The notes: generated by a model from the letters alone, not told the origin. A DNA stretch of 64,000 nt from Microbispora sp. H13382 (GCF_014161445.1 NZ_JABBXA010000001.1:744001-808000); one strand, 5' to 3'. Positions 11,620-20,127 are shown, counted from the stretch's first letter. A program made the numbers and translations.

Positions 11620-11781
11620 TCAACTCAGGACCGAGGTGAAGAAGGTCGCCAGCCGGCTGGCTCCGGTGTTGACCGTGTCGAACACGCCTCGCACGGCGCC
11701 TGCCGCCGCTTGCGGCTGGCTGTAGAGGTAGAAGACCACGAACGCGATGGCCGCGTACGTAAGAACCTTCTTCGCCTTCAT
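11620..11781 (-). CDS. Micro-membrane protein, 53 residues (paralog A)
   Basis: Unnamed family. A short basic start MKAKK leads into one membrane helix (VLTYAAIAFVVFYLYSQP, residues 6-23) and a 30-residue amphipathic tail ending LATFFTSVLS. GGAGG lies eight bases before the ATG and a TATGAT box lies further upstream. A tandem neighbour at 11921-12085 has the same architecture and shares KVLTY, AIAFV, FYL, QP, AAGAVR, TGA, RL and FFTS, so the two arose by duplication. Possibly an envelope or stress peptide; function unknown. Confidence 0.7.
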   Translation of the reverse strand: MKAKKVLTYAAIAFVVFYLYSQPQAAAGAVRGVFDTVNTGASRLATFFTSVLS

Positions 11782-11920
11782 CGGGGGGCCTCCTGCAGTC
11801 GGTATCCCGGTCGTTTGTACCCGGCGGCAGTTTTGATCATAACTAGCCGCGAGGACATGAGGCCGTTCCGCCCTCATCGTGAGACGCGGGCGCGGACGGC
11901 CTCGCCGGGGATCTGACCGA

Positions 11921-12085
11921 TCAGCCCGAGACGAGCGAGGTGAAGAACGCGGACAGGCGTTCGGCCCCCGTGGTGATGCCGCCGAACAGGTTCCTGACCG
12001 CGCCGGCGGCGTTCGCGGGCTGCGTGAACAAATAAAAGATCACGAACGCGATGGCCAGGTAGGTCAGGACCTTCTTGAGGTTCAT
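11921..12085 (-). CDS. Micro-membrane protein, 54 residues (paralog B)
   Basis: Paralog of the gene at 11620-11781, on the same strand, 140 bases apart. It starts MNLKKVLTYLAIAFVIFYLF, one membrane helix, then an alanine/glycine-rich tail ending LSAFFTSLVSG. The ATG at 12085 is preceded by GGGAG. A much longer open frame upstream (to 12469) is a shadow of the TIGR03085 gene. I recall similar 50-60 residue single-pass proteins as hypotheticals in actinomycetes; no role is established to my knowledge. Confidence 0.7.
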   Translation of the reverse strand: MNLKKVLTYLAIAFVIFYLFTQPANAAGAVRNLFGGITTGAERLSAFFTSLVSG

Positions 12086-12186
12086 CCGGGGCTCCCAAAC
12101 GCTCCCACACATCGTGGCTCGTCTCATGCTGCCCCATTGAGCGGCGTTTACGTGGAGAATTCCGGACAAGTCCAGAAACTCCGTTC

Positions 12187-12822
12187 TCATGGCCCCAATC
12201 GGGCCTCGCGCAGCCGGGCGACCGCCGCGGCGTCCCCGTCGTACGTCACCCGGGCGTGCGCCTGCCTGCCGAAGGCGAACAGCACCAGCTCCGACGGCTC
12301 GCCGGTGACCACCACGGCCGGCTCGGCCATGCGCCCGGCGGCCTTCGCCCCGTCGGGACGGCGGAGCACGACCCCCACCGGGGCCTTGCGCAGGAAGAGC
12401 CGGGCGGCGCCGCGCAGCCGGTGCCAGAGCGCCTCCTGCAGGTCCCTCGGGACGACGCGGGGCTCCCATCCGCTCTGCGCCCGGCGTACGTCCTCATGGT
12501 GGACGAACAGCTCGACGGTGTTGACGATCTCGTCCAGACGGGGGACCAGGCCGTACGGCGTCCAGCGCGGCGGCCCGTGCCGGACGAGCCCGACCAGTTC
12601 GGAGTAGGGGTGACGCCGCTTGAGACGCTCCTGCACGGCGGCGGTGTGCCCGGCCAGGAGCGGCAGCGCGATGCCGGGCACGGCGTCGAACCGGCGCTCG
12701 CGCAGGACGAGGTGGGCCGCGAGGTCCTCGGTCGTCCATCCCTCGCACAGCGTGGGCGCCCCGGGACCGAGGCGGTCGAGCAGGTCGCAGAGCGTCGCGC
12801 GCTCCGTCTGGGCGTGTGTCAC
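12187..12822 (-). CDS. TIGR03085 family metal-binding protein (DinB/MDMPI-like)
   Basis: 211 residues. The N-terminal four-helix MDMPI/DinB-like domain is shown by ERATLCDLLDRLGPGAPTLC, GWTTEDLAAHLVLRERR and, near residue 112, VELFVHHEDVRRAQ, whose histidines belong to the usual metal triad. The C-terminal part, PAVVVTGEPSELVLFAFGRQ, is the typical sterol-carrier-like tail. Relatives use mycothiol or similar thiols, but the function of this subfamily is open. In other actinomycetes a member sits close to hisF/hisI, as here. GTG at 12822 follows a -10 box by six bases, so it is probably leaderless. Confidence 0.85.
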   Translation of the reverse strand: MTHAQTERATLCDLLDRLGPGAPTLCEGWTTEDLAAHLVLRERRFDAVPGIALPLLAGHTAAVQERLKRRHPYSELVGLVRHGPPRWTPYGLVPRLDEIVNTVELFVHHEDVRRAQSGWEPRVVPRDLQEALWHRLRGAARLFLRKAPVGVVLRRPDGAKAAGRMAEPAVVVTGEPSELVLFAFGRQAHARVTYDGDAAAVARLREARLGP

Positions 12823-12828
12823 GTGATC

Positions 12829-12834
12829 AGCCTA
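12829..12834 (-). promoter_or_regulatory. Putative -10 element for the leaderless TIGR03085 gene
   Basis: TAGGCT on the minus strand lies exactly six bases before the GTG start, with no ribosome-binding site between. Confidence 0.5.
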
Positions 12835-13042
12835 TGCGCCGGTCACGCCACCCGGATCGGAGGCCGGGCACGTCCGAGGAATAAACAGCTTGATCAGGAT
12901 GATAGGGAGTATCTAGGACCAAGGGCTCGGGCGGCGTCGGTCCGGTGACCGATCCGGCGGCGTCCCCGAGTGGGTAACGTCCCCCTCCGGGGCGCTCGCA
13001 GGGAGCGGCCCGGCTGGTCCCCGATCGGAAGGAACGCACCGC

Positions 13043-14875
13043 GTGCCGACGAAGGAGTCTCCCGCGCGGCCCCGCAGCTCAGTGATGCTCCAGGGTCTCA
13101 AGGTCATCGGTGTGGCGATCAGTACCGAGCCGAGGATCTTCACCGGCGCGGTCCTCGCCAGCGCCCTGTACGGCGCGATGACCGTCGCCTCGTCCTGGGC
13201 GCTCGGCTGGGCGACCGACAACGCCGTGCTGCCCGCGTTCCGGGACGGCGCGGCGAGCAGCGGCGCACTGGTCACCGCGGCCCTGCTGATCGTGGGCGTG
13301 GCGGTGTTCAAGGCGGCGGGGATCATGGGCCGGCGCATCATGGCCGGCATCCACCAGTACCGGATGCAGGCCCACTCCCGCCGTGCGGTCACCCGGCAGT
13401 ACCTGCGGCTGCCCCTCGCCTGGCACCACCGTCACCCGACCGGGCAGCTGCTGTCCAACGCCAACTCCGACGTCGAGGCGGCCTGGGGGCCGCTCGCGCC
13501 GCTGCCGATGGCGGTGGGCGTTGTCGTCATGCTCGTGACGGCCGCCGCGGCGATCGTGCTGGTCGACCCGGTGCTCGCCGTCGTCGGCTTCCTGATCTTC
13601 CCGGCCGTGGCCGTGCTCAACCTGGTCTACCAGCGCAGGCTCTCACCGCTGGCGATGCGGGCGCAGCAACTGCGGGCCGAGGTGAGCGAGGTCGCGCACG
13701 AGAGCTTCGACGGCGCGCTCGTCGTCAAGACCCTCGGCCGCGAGGACGCCGAGACCGCGCGGTTCCAGGCGAAGGCCGACGCGCTGCGGGACGCCAACGT
13801 CGCCGTCGGCCGGGTCCGCGGGCTGTTCGACCCCATGCTGGAGGCGCTGCCCACGCTGGGCGTGCTGGCCGTGCTGCTCGTCGGGTCGCTGCGGCTGGAG
13901 TCGGGCGGCGTGGCGGCCGGCGACCTGATCCAGGTCGCCTACCTGTTCACCCTCCTCGCCTTCCCGATCCGGGCGCTCGGCTGGGTGCTGGCCGAGCTGC
14001 CGCGCAGCGTCGTCGGCTGGACGCGGGTCAGGGACGTCCTCGACGCCTCCGGCTCCATGGAGTACGGCACCGCCCGCCTGGAGGCCTCGGGCCCGGCCCG
14101 GGTCGAGGCGGAGGGCGTCGGCTACGCGTACGTGCCGGGGAGCCCGGTGCTGACAGACGTGACCTTCTCGGTCGCGCCGGGCCACACGATCGCGGTCGTC
14201 GGACCGACCGGAGCGGGCAAGTCGACGCTCACCCAGCTGCTGGCGCGCCTGATCGACCCCGACGAGGGCGTCGTCCGCGTCGACGGCGTCGACCTGCGCA
14301 CGGTGGCCAGGGGTGGGGTCAGCGACTCGGTGGCGTTCGTCCCGCAGCAGACGTTCCTGTTCGACGACACCGTGCGCGGCAACCTCGCGCTCGGCGCGGC
14401 GGTGCCGGACGAGCGGATCTGGGCCGCACTGCGGCTCGCGCAGGCCGACGGCTTCGTCAGCGCGCTGCCGTCCGGCCTGGACACCAGGATCGGCGAGCGC
14501 GGCGCGACGCTGTCGGGCGGGCAGCGGCAGCGCCTGGCGCTGGCCCGCGCGGTCGTGCGCGAGCCCCGGCTGCTCATCCTCGACGACGCCACCTCCAGCG
14601 TCGACCCGCAGGTGGAGAAGCGCATCCTGTACGGCCTGCGCGACGGCGCGGCCGAGGCCACCGTGATCGTGGTCGCCTACCGGATGGCGACGATCGCGCT
14701 GGCCGACGAGGTCGTGTACCTGGAGCAGGGCGTGGTCGCCGACCACGGCACGCATGAGGAGCTGCTGGCTCGCTGCGCGGGCTACCGCGACCTCGTCACC
14801 GCCTACGAGCGCGAGGAGGCCGAGCGGGCCGAGCTCGACATCCGCGACGACACCGACGAGGAGGTCGTCGCATGA
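13043..14875 (+). CDS. ABC exporter half-transporter, degenerate-site subunit (pair 1)
   Basis: 610 residues: six membrane segments (about 30-320) and a C-terminal nucleotide-binding domain. Walker A is GPTGAGKST near 387 and the signature LSGGQ near 489 is canonical. Walker B ends LILDDATSSVD, with Asp in place of the catalytic Glu, and the switch His is Tyr (VVAYRMATI). These changes mark the non-catalytic half of a heterodimeric exporter. The partner follows through a 14-codon bridging ORF. GTG at 13043 has GGAAGGAA upstream. Substrate unknown; lipid, peptide or drug are all possible. Confidence 0.9.
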   Translation: MPTKESPARPRSSVMLQGLKVIGVAISTEPRIFTGAVLASALYGAMTVASSWALGWATDNAVLPAFRDGAASSGALVTAALLIVGVAVFKAAGIMGRRIMAGIHQYRMQAHSRRAVTRQYLRLPLAWHHRHPTGQLLSNANSDVEAAWGPLAPLPMAVGVVVMLVTAAAAIVLVDPVLAVVGFLIFPAVAVLNLVYQRRLSPLAMRAQQLRAEVSEVAHESFDGALVVKTLGREDAETARFQAKADALRDANVAVGRVRGLFDPMLEALPTLGVLAVLLVGSLRLESGGVAAGDLIQVAYLFTLLAFPIRALGWVLAELPRSVVGWTRVRDVLDASGSMEYGTARLEASGPARVEAEGVGYAYVPGSPVLTDVTFSVAPGHTIAVVGPTGAGKSTLTQLLARLIDPDEGVVRVDGVDLRTVARGGVSDSVAFVPQQTFLFDDTVRGNLALGAAVPDERIWAALRLAQADGFVSALPSGLDTRIGERGATLSGGQRQRLALARAVVREPRLLILDDATSSVDPQVEKRILYGLRDGAAEATVIVVAYRMATIALADEVVYLEQGVVADHGTHEELLARCAGYRDLVTAYEREEAERAELDIRDDTDEEVVA

Positions 14876-14916
14876 CGTACGGCCCGAAGCCTTTGACGAG
14901 GAGTGTGACGCGGTGA
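14872..14916 (+). CDS. 14-codon bridging ORF between the two ABC subunits
   Basis: The ATG at 14872 overlaps the stop of the first ABC gene (ATGA), the frame runs 14 codons (MTYGPKPLTRSVTR), and its TGA at 14914-14916 overlaps the GTG start of the second ABC gene (GTGA). The ribosome-binding site of the second subunit, GAGGAG at 14898-14903, lies inside it. It may act only as a translational coupler between the two subunits rather than encode a functional peptide. Confidence 0.4.
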   Translation: MTYGPKPLTRSVTR

Positions 14917-16766
14917 CCGCCGTGACCGACCCAGCGAGTGACCCAGCGAGTGACACGGTGAGTGACACGGTGAGCGACACGGCCACGGGACAGGCCTCGT
15001 CCCTGCGGTCGGCCGACCGGGGCGCGCTGGAGACGCTCAGGCAGGGCCTGCGGCTGTCGCCGGAGTTCCGCCGCGGGCTCGCCGGGACGCTCGTCCTGGC
15101 CGTGCTGGCCACGCTGGGCAAGGTCGTCGTGCCGATCGCCGTGCAGCAGGTGATCGACCGGGGCCTGGGGTCGGGCGGGCCCGACCTGCCGTTCATCCGG
15201 AACGCGGTCGTGCTGTGCGCGCTCGCGGTGGTACTGACCGCGCTCTGCGGCTACCTGATGAACGTCCGGCTCTACCGCTCCACCGAGTCGGGCCTGGCGG
15301 CCCTGCGCGGCAAGGGCTTCCGCCACGTGCACGACCTGTCGGTGCTGACGCAGAACACCGAGCGGCGCGGCGGCCTGGTCTCCCGGGTGACCGGCGACGT
15401 CGACCAGATCAGCACGTTCATGCAGTGGGGCGGGTTGATGGTCATCGTGTCCGCCGGCCAGCTGGTGGTGGCGACCGTGCTCATGGCCGTCTACTCCTGG
15501 CAGCTCACGCTGCTCGTGTGGGCCTGCTTCCTGCCGCTGGTGCTGGCCCTGCCCCGGTTCCAGCGCCTGGTGGCCAGGGCGTACACCCGGGTGCGCGAGC
15601 GCGCCGGCGACGTGCTCGCCGCCGTCAGCGAGTCGGTGGTGGGCAGCGCGGTGATCCGGGCGTACGGCTCGGAGGACCGCACGGCCGAGCGGATCGACAC
15701 GGCGGTGGACGGCATGCGCGCGGCGCAGACCCGGGCCCAGAAGATCGTCGGGTTCACGTTCCCGACCACCGAGCTGGTCGCCTCGATCTCGGTGGCGCTG
15801 GTGGTCGTGGCCGGGGTCTGGCTGGGCGTCGCCGACTCGATCACGGCGGGGCGGCTCATCGCTTTCCTGTTTCTGATCACGCTGTTCATCAGCCCCCTGC
15901 AGACCGCGACCGAGGTGCTGAACGAGGCGCAGAACGCGATCGCCGGGTGGCGGCGCATCCTCGGCGTGCTCGACACCCCGGCCGACGTGGCCGACCCGGT
16001 GAACGGCGCGACGCTGCCGCGCGGCCCGATCTCGGTCCGCTTCGACGGCGTGGGCTTCGCCTACCCGGGCGGACCGCCCGTGCTGCACGACGTGTCCGTG
16101 GACATCCCGCCGCGCACGCGGATCGCGGTGGTGGGGGAGACCGGCTCGGGCAAGACGACCTTCGCCAAGCTGCTCACCCGGCTCATGGACCCGACCTCAG
16201 GCCGGATCCTCGTGGACGGTGCCGACCTGCGCACCGTGAGCTTCTCCTCGCTCAGGGAGCGGATCGTGATGGTCCCGCAGGACGGGTTCCTGTTCGACTC
16301 GACGCTGGAGGACAACATCCGCTTCGGACGGCCCTCGGCGACCCGGGAGGAGATCGCCCGGGCGCTGACCGAGCTCGGCCTGGCGGACTGGCTCGACGGC
16401 CTGCCCGCCGGCCTGGACACCCCCGTGGGCCAGCGGGGCGAGTCGCTGTCGGCCGGGGAGCGGCAGCTCGTCGCCCTCGCCCGGGCCTACCTCGCCGACC
16501 CCGACCTGCTGCTGCTCGACGAGGCCACCTCCGCCGTGGACCCCGCCACCGAGGTGCGGCTCGCCCGCGCTCTCGACGGCGTCACCCGGGGCCGTACGGC
16601 GGTCTCGATCGCCCATCGCCTGTCCACCGCCCAGGCGGCCGACGAGGTCCTGGTGTTCGAGCACGGCCGGATCGTGCAGCGCGGGCCGCACGCCGTCCTG
16701 GTCGAGCAGCCCGGCGTGTACGCCGACCTCTACGCCTCCTGGACCACCGCCACCACCACACGCTGA
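14913..16766 (+). CDS. ABC exporter half-transporter, catalytic subunit (pair 1)
   Basis: 617 residues: N-terminal repeat-rich tail, six membrane segments (about 50-340) and an ATPase domain. Walker A GETGSGKTT is near 407, Walker B LLLLDEATSAVD has the catalytic Glu, and the switch His is present (SIAHRLST). The signature is degenerate (LSAGE), so together with the first subunit it makes one working and one degenerate ATP site, as in TM287/288-type heterodimers. GTG at 14913 is chosen for GAGGAG ten bases upstream and GTGA coupling; the open frame begins further upstream, inside the first gene. The first 25 residues carry a DPAS/DTVS tetrapeptide repeat. Confidence 0.9.
   Translation: MTAVTDPASDPASDTVSDTVSDTATGQASSLRSADRGALETLRQGLRLSPEFRRGLAGTLVLAVLATLGKVVVPIAVQQVIDRGLGSGGPDLPFIRNAVVLCALAVVLTALCGYLMNVRLYRSTESGLAALRGKGFRHVHDLSVLTQNTERRGGLVSRVTGDVDQISTFMQWGGLMVIVSAGQLVVATVLMAVYSWQLTLLVWACFLPLVLALPRFQRLVARAYTRVRERAGDVLAAVSESVVGSAVIRAYGSEDRTAERIDTAVDGMRAAQTRAQKIVGFTFPTTELVASISVALVVVAGVWLGVADSITAGRLIAFLFLITLFISPLQTATEVLNEAQNAIAGWRRILGVLDTPADVADPVNGATLPRGPISVRFDGVGFAYPGGPPVLHDVSVDIPPRTRIAVVGETGSGKTTFAKLLTRLMDPTSGRILVDGADLRTVSFSSLRERIVMVPQDGFLFDSTLEDNIRFGRPSATREEIARALTELGLADWLDGLPAGLDTPVGQRGESLSAGERQLVALARAYLADPDLLLLDEATSAVDPATEVRLARALDGVTRGRTAVSIAHRLSTAQAADEVLVFEHGRIVQRGPHAVLVEQPGVYADLYASWTTATTTR
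14928..14975 (+). repeat. 12-bp coding tandem repeat, four copies
   Basis: GACCCAGCGAGT twice and then GACACGGTGAGT/C twice, all in frame, encoding DPAS DPAS DTVS DTVS at the N-terminus of the catalytic ABC subunit. Confidence 0.8.
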
Positions 16767-16848
16767 CGCCCCGCGCCGCCGACGGCGGACCGGACGACGC
16801 GCCTCCCGCCGATCGCGCGTGCGACGGTACGGCCGGCAGCCTGCGGCG

Positions 16849-17142
16849 ATGCGCTGGGAGCAGGCCGGCTGGCGCCTGATCGGGGTGCCCGACCTCGAGA
16901 AACCGGACCACGACGTTGACGGCAGGGGCGGCCTGTGGGTGCTCGGTCGCCGCGATCTGCTCTGGCATCTGTCCGGCGGGCGCTGGACCCGCCACCGCGT
17001 GCCCGCGCCGGCCGGGCACACGGCGGAGGTCGCCTCCCTGGCCCGGCGGCCCGGCACGAGCCAGGTCTACGCGGTGGGCTCGGTGATCCTGAAGAAGAAC
17101 GCCTCCGACGTCTCCCACGCCGCCCTGTGGCGTGCGGGCTGA
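16849..17142 (+). pseudogene. C-terminal remnant of a secreted beta-propeller-like protein
   Basis: The frame gives about 97 residues ending GGLWVLGRRDLLWHLSGG, then RWTRHRVPAP, RRPGTSQVYAVGS and AALWRAG. This pattern (Trp-rich strand, PGT..VYAVGS, closing Leu-Trp-x-x-Gly) is how I recall the last repeats of large secreted Kelch/propeller-like proteins of actinomycetes ending. There is no signal peptide and no convincing ribosome-binding site; an in-frame GTG exists at 16819. It fills most of the 383-base gap between the ABC pair and the polyamine permease gene. I read it as the tail of a deleted gene, though translation as a short protein is not excluded. Confidence 0.45.
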
Positions 17143-17149
17143 GCAGGGT

Positions 17150-17950
17150 TCAGTGGGTCTGGGGGTCGCCGCCGGACAGGCGCTGGGCGAGCCAGATCGG
17201 GATCACCGACAGCAGGATCAGCGCGGCGGCGACCACGTTGACCACCGGCGCCTGGTTGGGCCGGAACAGGTTCTCGAAGATCCAGATCGGCAGTGTGCGG
17301 ACGCCGGCCCCGGCGGTGAACGTGGTGACGATGATCTCGTCGAACGACAGCGCGAAGGCGAGCAGCCCGCCCGCGAGCAGCGCCGAGCGCATCATCGGGA
17401 ACGTGACCAGGCGGAACGTGGTGAACGTGTCCGCCCCGAGGTCGGCCGAGGCCTCCTCCAGGTTCAGGCCCATGCGGCGCAGCCGGGCCAGCACGTTGTT
17501 GTAGACGGTGACGACGCAGAACGTCGCGTGGCCGACGATCACGGTCAGCAGCCCGAGGGGAAGCCCGAGCACCGTGTGGAAGGTGTTGCTCAGCGCGATG
17601 CCGGTCACGATGCCGGGCAGGGCGATGGGCAGCACGATCACCAGTGAGACGGTCTCCCGGCCGAAGAACGCGTAGCGCTGCACCGCGAACGCGGCCATCG
17701 TGCCGAGCACGAGCGCGATCGCGGTCGCGCCGAGACCCGCCAGGACCGAGGTCCACAGCGCGTCGCGCAGGCCGGCGGAGCTCCAGGCGGCGCTCCACCA
17801 GCGCAGGGTGAACCCTGCGGGCGGCCAAGAGAAGGTCCTGTCGGAGTTGAACGAGTTGAGCAGCACCACGGCCAGCGGCACGTAGACGACCGCCAGGCCG
17901 GCCGCCAGCGCCGCCCGCAGCAGCGTCCGGGACGTACGGGAGAGGTTCAC
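17150..17950 (-). CDS. Polyamine-type ABC importer permease (PotC-like)
   Basis: 266 residues with about six membrane helices. It starts with a basic N-terminus and VVYVPLAVVLLNSFNSDR, which is the PotC/YdcV style. The EAA loop interacting with the ATPase is seen as EEASADLGADTFTTFRLVTFP around residue 165. GTG at 17950 has GGAGG six bases upstream. It is the last gene of a four-gene minus-strand importer operon (ATPase, binding protein, PotB, PotC). Substrate class (spermidine/putrescine or related) is inferred from family. Confidence 0.92.
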   Translation of the reverse strand: MNLSRTSRTLLRAALAAGLAVVYVPLAVVLLNSFNSDRTFSWPPAGFTLRWWSAAWSSAGLRDALWTSVLAGLGATAIALVLGTMAAFAVQRYAFFGRETVSLVIVLPIALPGIVTGIALSNTFHTVLGLPLGLLTVIVGHATFCVVTVYNNVLARLRRMGLNLEEASADLGADTFTTFRLVTFPMMRSALLAGGLLAFALSFDEIIVTTFTAGAGVRTLPIWIFENLFRPNQAPVVNVVAAALILLSVIPIWLAQRLSGGDPQTH

Positions 17951-17960
17951 CGGGCCTCCT

Positions 17961-18827
17961 TCACAGGCTCTCCAGCGCGCCGGTGCGGCGTACGGCCGCG
18001 AGGTAGACCAGCATGATCACGACGGGAACGGTGGCGACGGCGGCGGCGAACGGCAGGTTGTTGGCCGCGCCGATGTTGTCGTAGACCACGTTGCCGATGA
18101 GCTGGGTCTTACCGCCGACGATCTTCACGGTGATGTAGTCGCCCAGTGAGAGCGAGAATGTGAAGATCGACCCCGCCACCGCGGCGGGGAAGGTCAGCGG
18201 CCAGACCACGGTGCGGAAGGTGCGCCACCCGCGCGCGCCCAGGTCGCCGGCCGCGTCGAGCAGCGAGTTCGGCAGCCGTTCGAGACCCGCGTAGATCGGC
18301 AGGATCATGTACGGCAGCCACAGGTACGACAACGTCACCACGGTGGCGGTCAGGCCGTAGCCCCAGCCGAGCACGCCGTCGGAGGACAGCATCACCCGCC
18401 AGGCGTACGCCTTGACCAGATAGGACGCCCACAGCGGGGTCAGCACGGCGATCACCAGCCAGCGCTGGGCCCGGGGTGAGGCGAGCTTGGCCATCGCGAA
18501 GGCCATGGGGAAGGCCACCACCAGGTCGATCAGCGTGACCGCCGCCGCCACGCCCAGCGAGCGCAGGGCGACCGTACGGTAGACCTCGCCGGTGACCAGG
18601 TCGGTGAAGTTGGCCCAGGTGAACACCCTCACCACGTCGCCGGTGAACACGTCCGTCGACCAGAACGCGGTGACGAAAAGGGCCGCGAGCGCGCCCAGGT
18701 AGGCCAGCCCCAGCCAGGCCAGCGGCGCCGACAGCAGCAGCGACAGCCGCACCCCGGAGTGCCGGTGCAGGAATGATGCGGCTCGCCTCCGCACCCCGGC
18801 GGGGGCGGCCGTCGTTGTCGTCGTCAT
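17961..18827 (-). CDS. Polyamine-type ABC importer permease (PotB-like)
   Basis: 288 residues, six predicted membrane helices. After a polar N-terminus the first helix is LSLLLSAPLAWLGLAYLGAL. The EAA motif DAAGDLGARGWRTFRTVVWP near residue 196 contacts the ATPase. LKAYAW-like VKAYAWRVML is typical of the PotB/YdcU family. ATG at 18827 is preceded by GAGAGGAC. Ten bases separate it from the PotC-like gene, so both are in one transcript. Confidence 0.92.
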   Translation of the reverse strand: MTTTTTAAPAGVRRRAASFLHRHSGVRLSLLLSAPLAWLGLAYLGALAALFVTAFWSTDVFTGDVVRVFTWANFTDLVTGEVYRTVALRSLGVAAAVTLIDLVVAFPMAFAMAKLASPRAQRWLVIAVLTPLWASYLVKAYAWRVMLSSDGVLGWGYGLTATVVTLSYLWLPYMILPIYAGLERLPNSLLDAAGDLGARGWRTFRTVVWPLTFPAAVAGSIFTFSLSLGDYITVKIVGGKTQLIGNVVYDNIGAANNLPFAAAVATVPVVIMLVYLAAVRRTGALESL

Positions 18828-18897
18828 CGTCCTCTCTCCGTGGGGCTGTTCGTGCTGCCGAGGGGGACGGCCGGGCGGCCGCCCCCCGGAGGAGCGC

Positions 18898-20127
18898 TCA
18901 GCCCTTGATCTCGGTCCAGGCCCGGGTCCACTCGGAGTAGTCGGTGCACTTGACGTCGGTGCGCCCGTCGAGGCACTGCGCGATCGGCGTGGTCCAGTAG
19001 TGGACCTTGGAGAAGTACTCCTCGTCCGTCGCGTGGTAGGTGTCGCAGAACGACTTGTCGGAGGTCTCCGCGCACGCCTTGACGTTGGACGGCGCCTCGC
19101 CGAACCACTCGGCCACCTGGGCGTTGGCCATGGGGGAGATGATCCAGTCGAGCCACTTGTAGGCGCAGTTGGGGTGCTTGGCCTTCGCGGCGACCATCCA
19201 CGTGTCGGACCAGCCGGTGGAGCCCTCCTTCGGCAGCGTCGTCTCGACCGGCGCCTTGTCGGCCTCCACCAGGTTGGCGATCACCTGCCAGGTCGTGCCC
19301 ACGGCCGTGTCGCCGGACTTGAACGACTGCACCGCCTTGGTGTAGTCGGACCAGTACTCGCCGATGTTCTGCTTCTGCTGCTTGAGCAGGTCGACGGCGG
19401 CCTGGAGGTGCTTGTCGTCCAGCGCGTACGGGTCCTTGATGCCCAGCTCCGGCTTGGCCGACATCAGGTAGAGCGCGGCGTCGGCGATGTAGATGGGCGA
19501 GTCGTAGGCCGTCACCTTGCCCTTGTACGGCGAGGCCGGGTCGAACACGACGCCCCAGGAGTCGGGGGCGGGCTGCACCGTGTCCGTGCGCCACATGAGC
19601 AGGTTCGCGCCGCGGCCGTGGGGGATGCCGTACGCGACCCCGTCGACCGAGTTCCACGGCTTGAGCTTCAGGCCCTCGAACACGTCCTTGTAGTTCGGCA
19701 CGAGGTCGGTGTTGACCGGCGCGACCGTGCCCGAGGCGATCAGGCGCAGCGAGGCGTCGCCCGAGGCCGACACGGCGTCGTACTCGCCGGTCTTCATCAG
19801 GTTGACCATCTCGTCGGAGGTGCCGGCCGTCTTGGTGTTGACCGTGCAGCCCGTGGCCTTCTCGAACGGGTGGACCCAGTCGACCTTGGGGTCGTTGGAG
19901 CCGTCCTCCGCGTACCCGGCCCAGGCGACGAGGTTGACCTGACCCTCGCCGGGGCCGAGGGACTTCAGCGCCTCGATCTTCGGCGGCGTGAAGGCATCGC
20001 CGCCGGGGGCCGCGGCCGAGCCGCCGGCGGTGGACGACCCGCCGCCGCAGCCCGCGACGGCGGCGAGCGCCAGTGCGGCGGTCACGACGAGGGAAGGCCT
20101 GGCGAAACGCGGACGGGGGGACCGCAT
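18898..20127 (-). CDS. Polyamine-type ABC transporter substrate-binding lipoprotein (PotD-like)
   Basis: 409 residues. The N-terminus is a lipoprotein signal with lipobox VAGC near residue 25, followed by a Gly/Ser linker. The rest is a type II periplasmic-binding fold: VNLVAWAGYAEDG, PFEKATGCTVNTKTAGTSDE and YGIPHGRGANLLMW, with WLDWIISP late, as in PotD-family proteins. The start at 20127 is set by AAGGAG; an ATG further upstream is less likely. It lies between the ATPase and permease genes. The ligand is not provable from sequence. Confidence 0.92.
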   Translation of the reverse strand: MRSPRPRFARPSLVVTAALALAAVAGCGGGSSTAGGSAAAPGGDAFTPPKIEALKSLGPGEGQVNLVAWAGYAEDGSNDPKVDWVHPFEKATGCTVNTKTAGTSDEMVNLMKTGEYDAVSASGDASLRLIASGTVAPVNTDLVPNYKDVFEGLKLKPWNSVDGVAYGIPHGRGANLLMWRTDTVQPAPDSWGVVFDPASPYKGKVTAYDSPIYIADAALYLMSAKPELGIKDPYALDDKHLQAAVDLLKQQKQNIGEYWSDYTKAVQSFKSGDTAVGTTWQVIANLVEADKAPVETTLPKEGSTGWSDTWMVAAKAKHPNCAYKWLDWIISPMANAQVAEWFGEAPSNVKACAETSDKSFCDTYHATDEEYFSKVHYWTTPIAQCLDGRTDVKCTDYSEWTRAWTEIKG

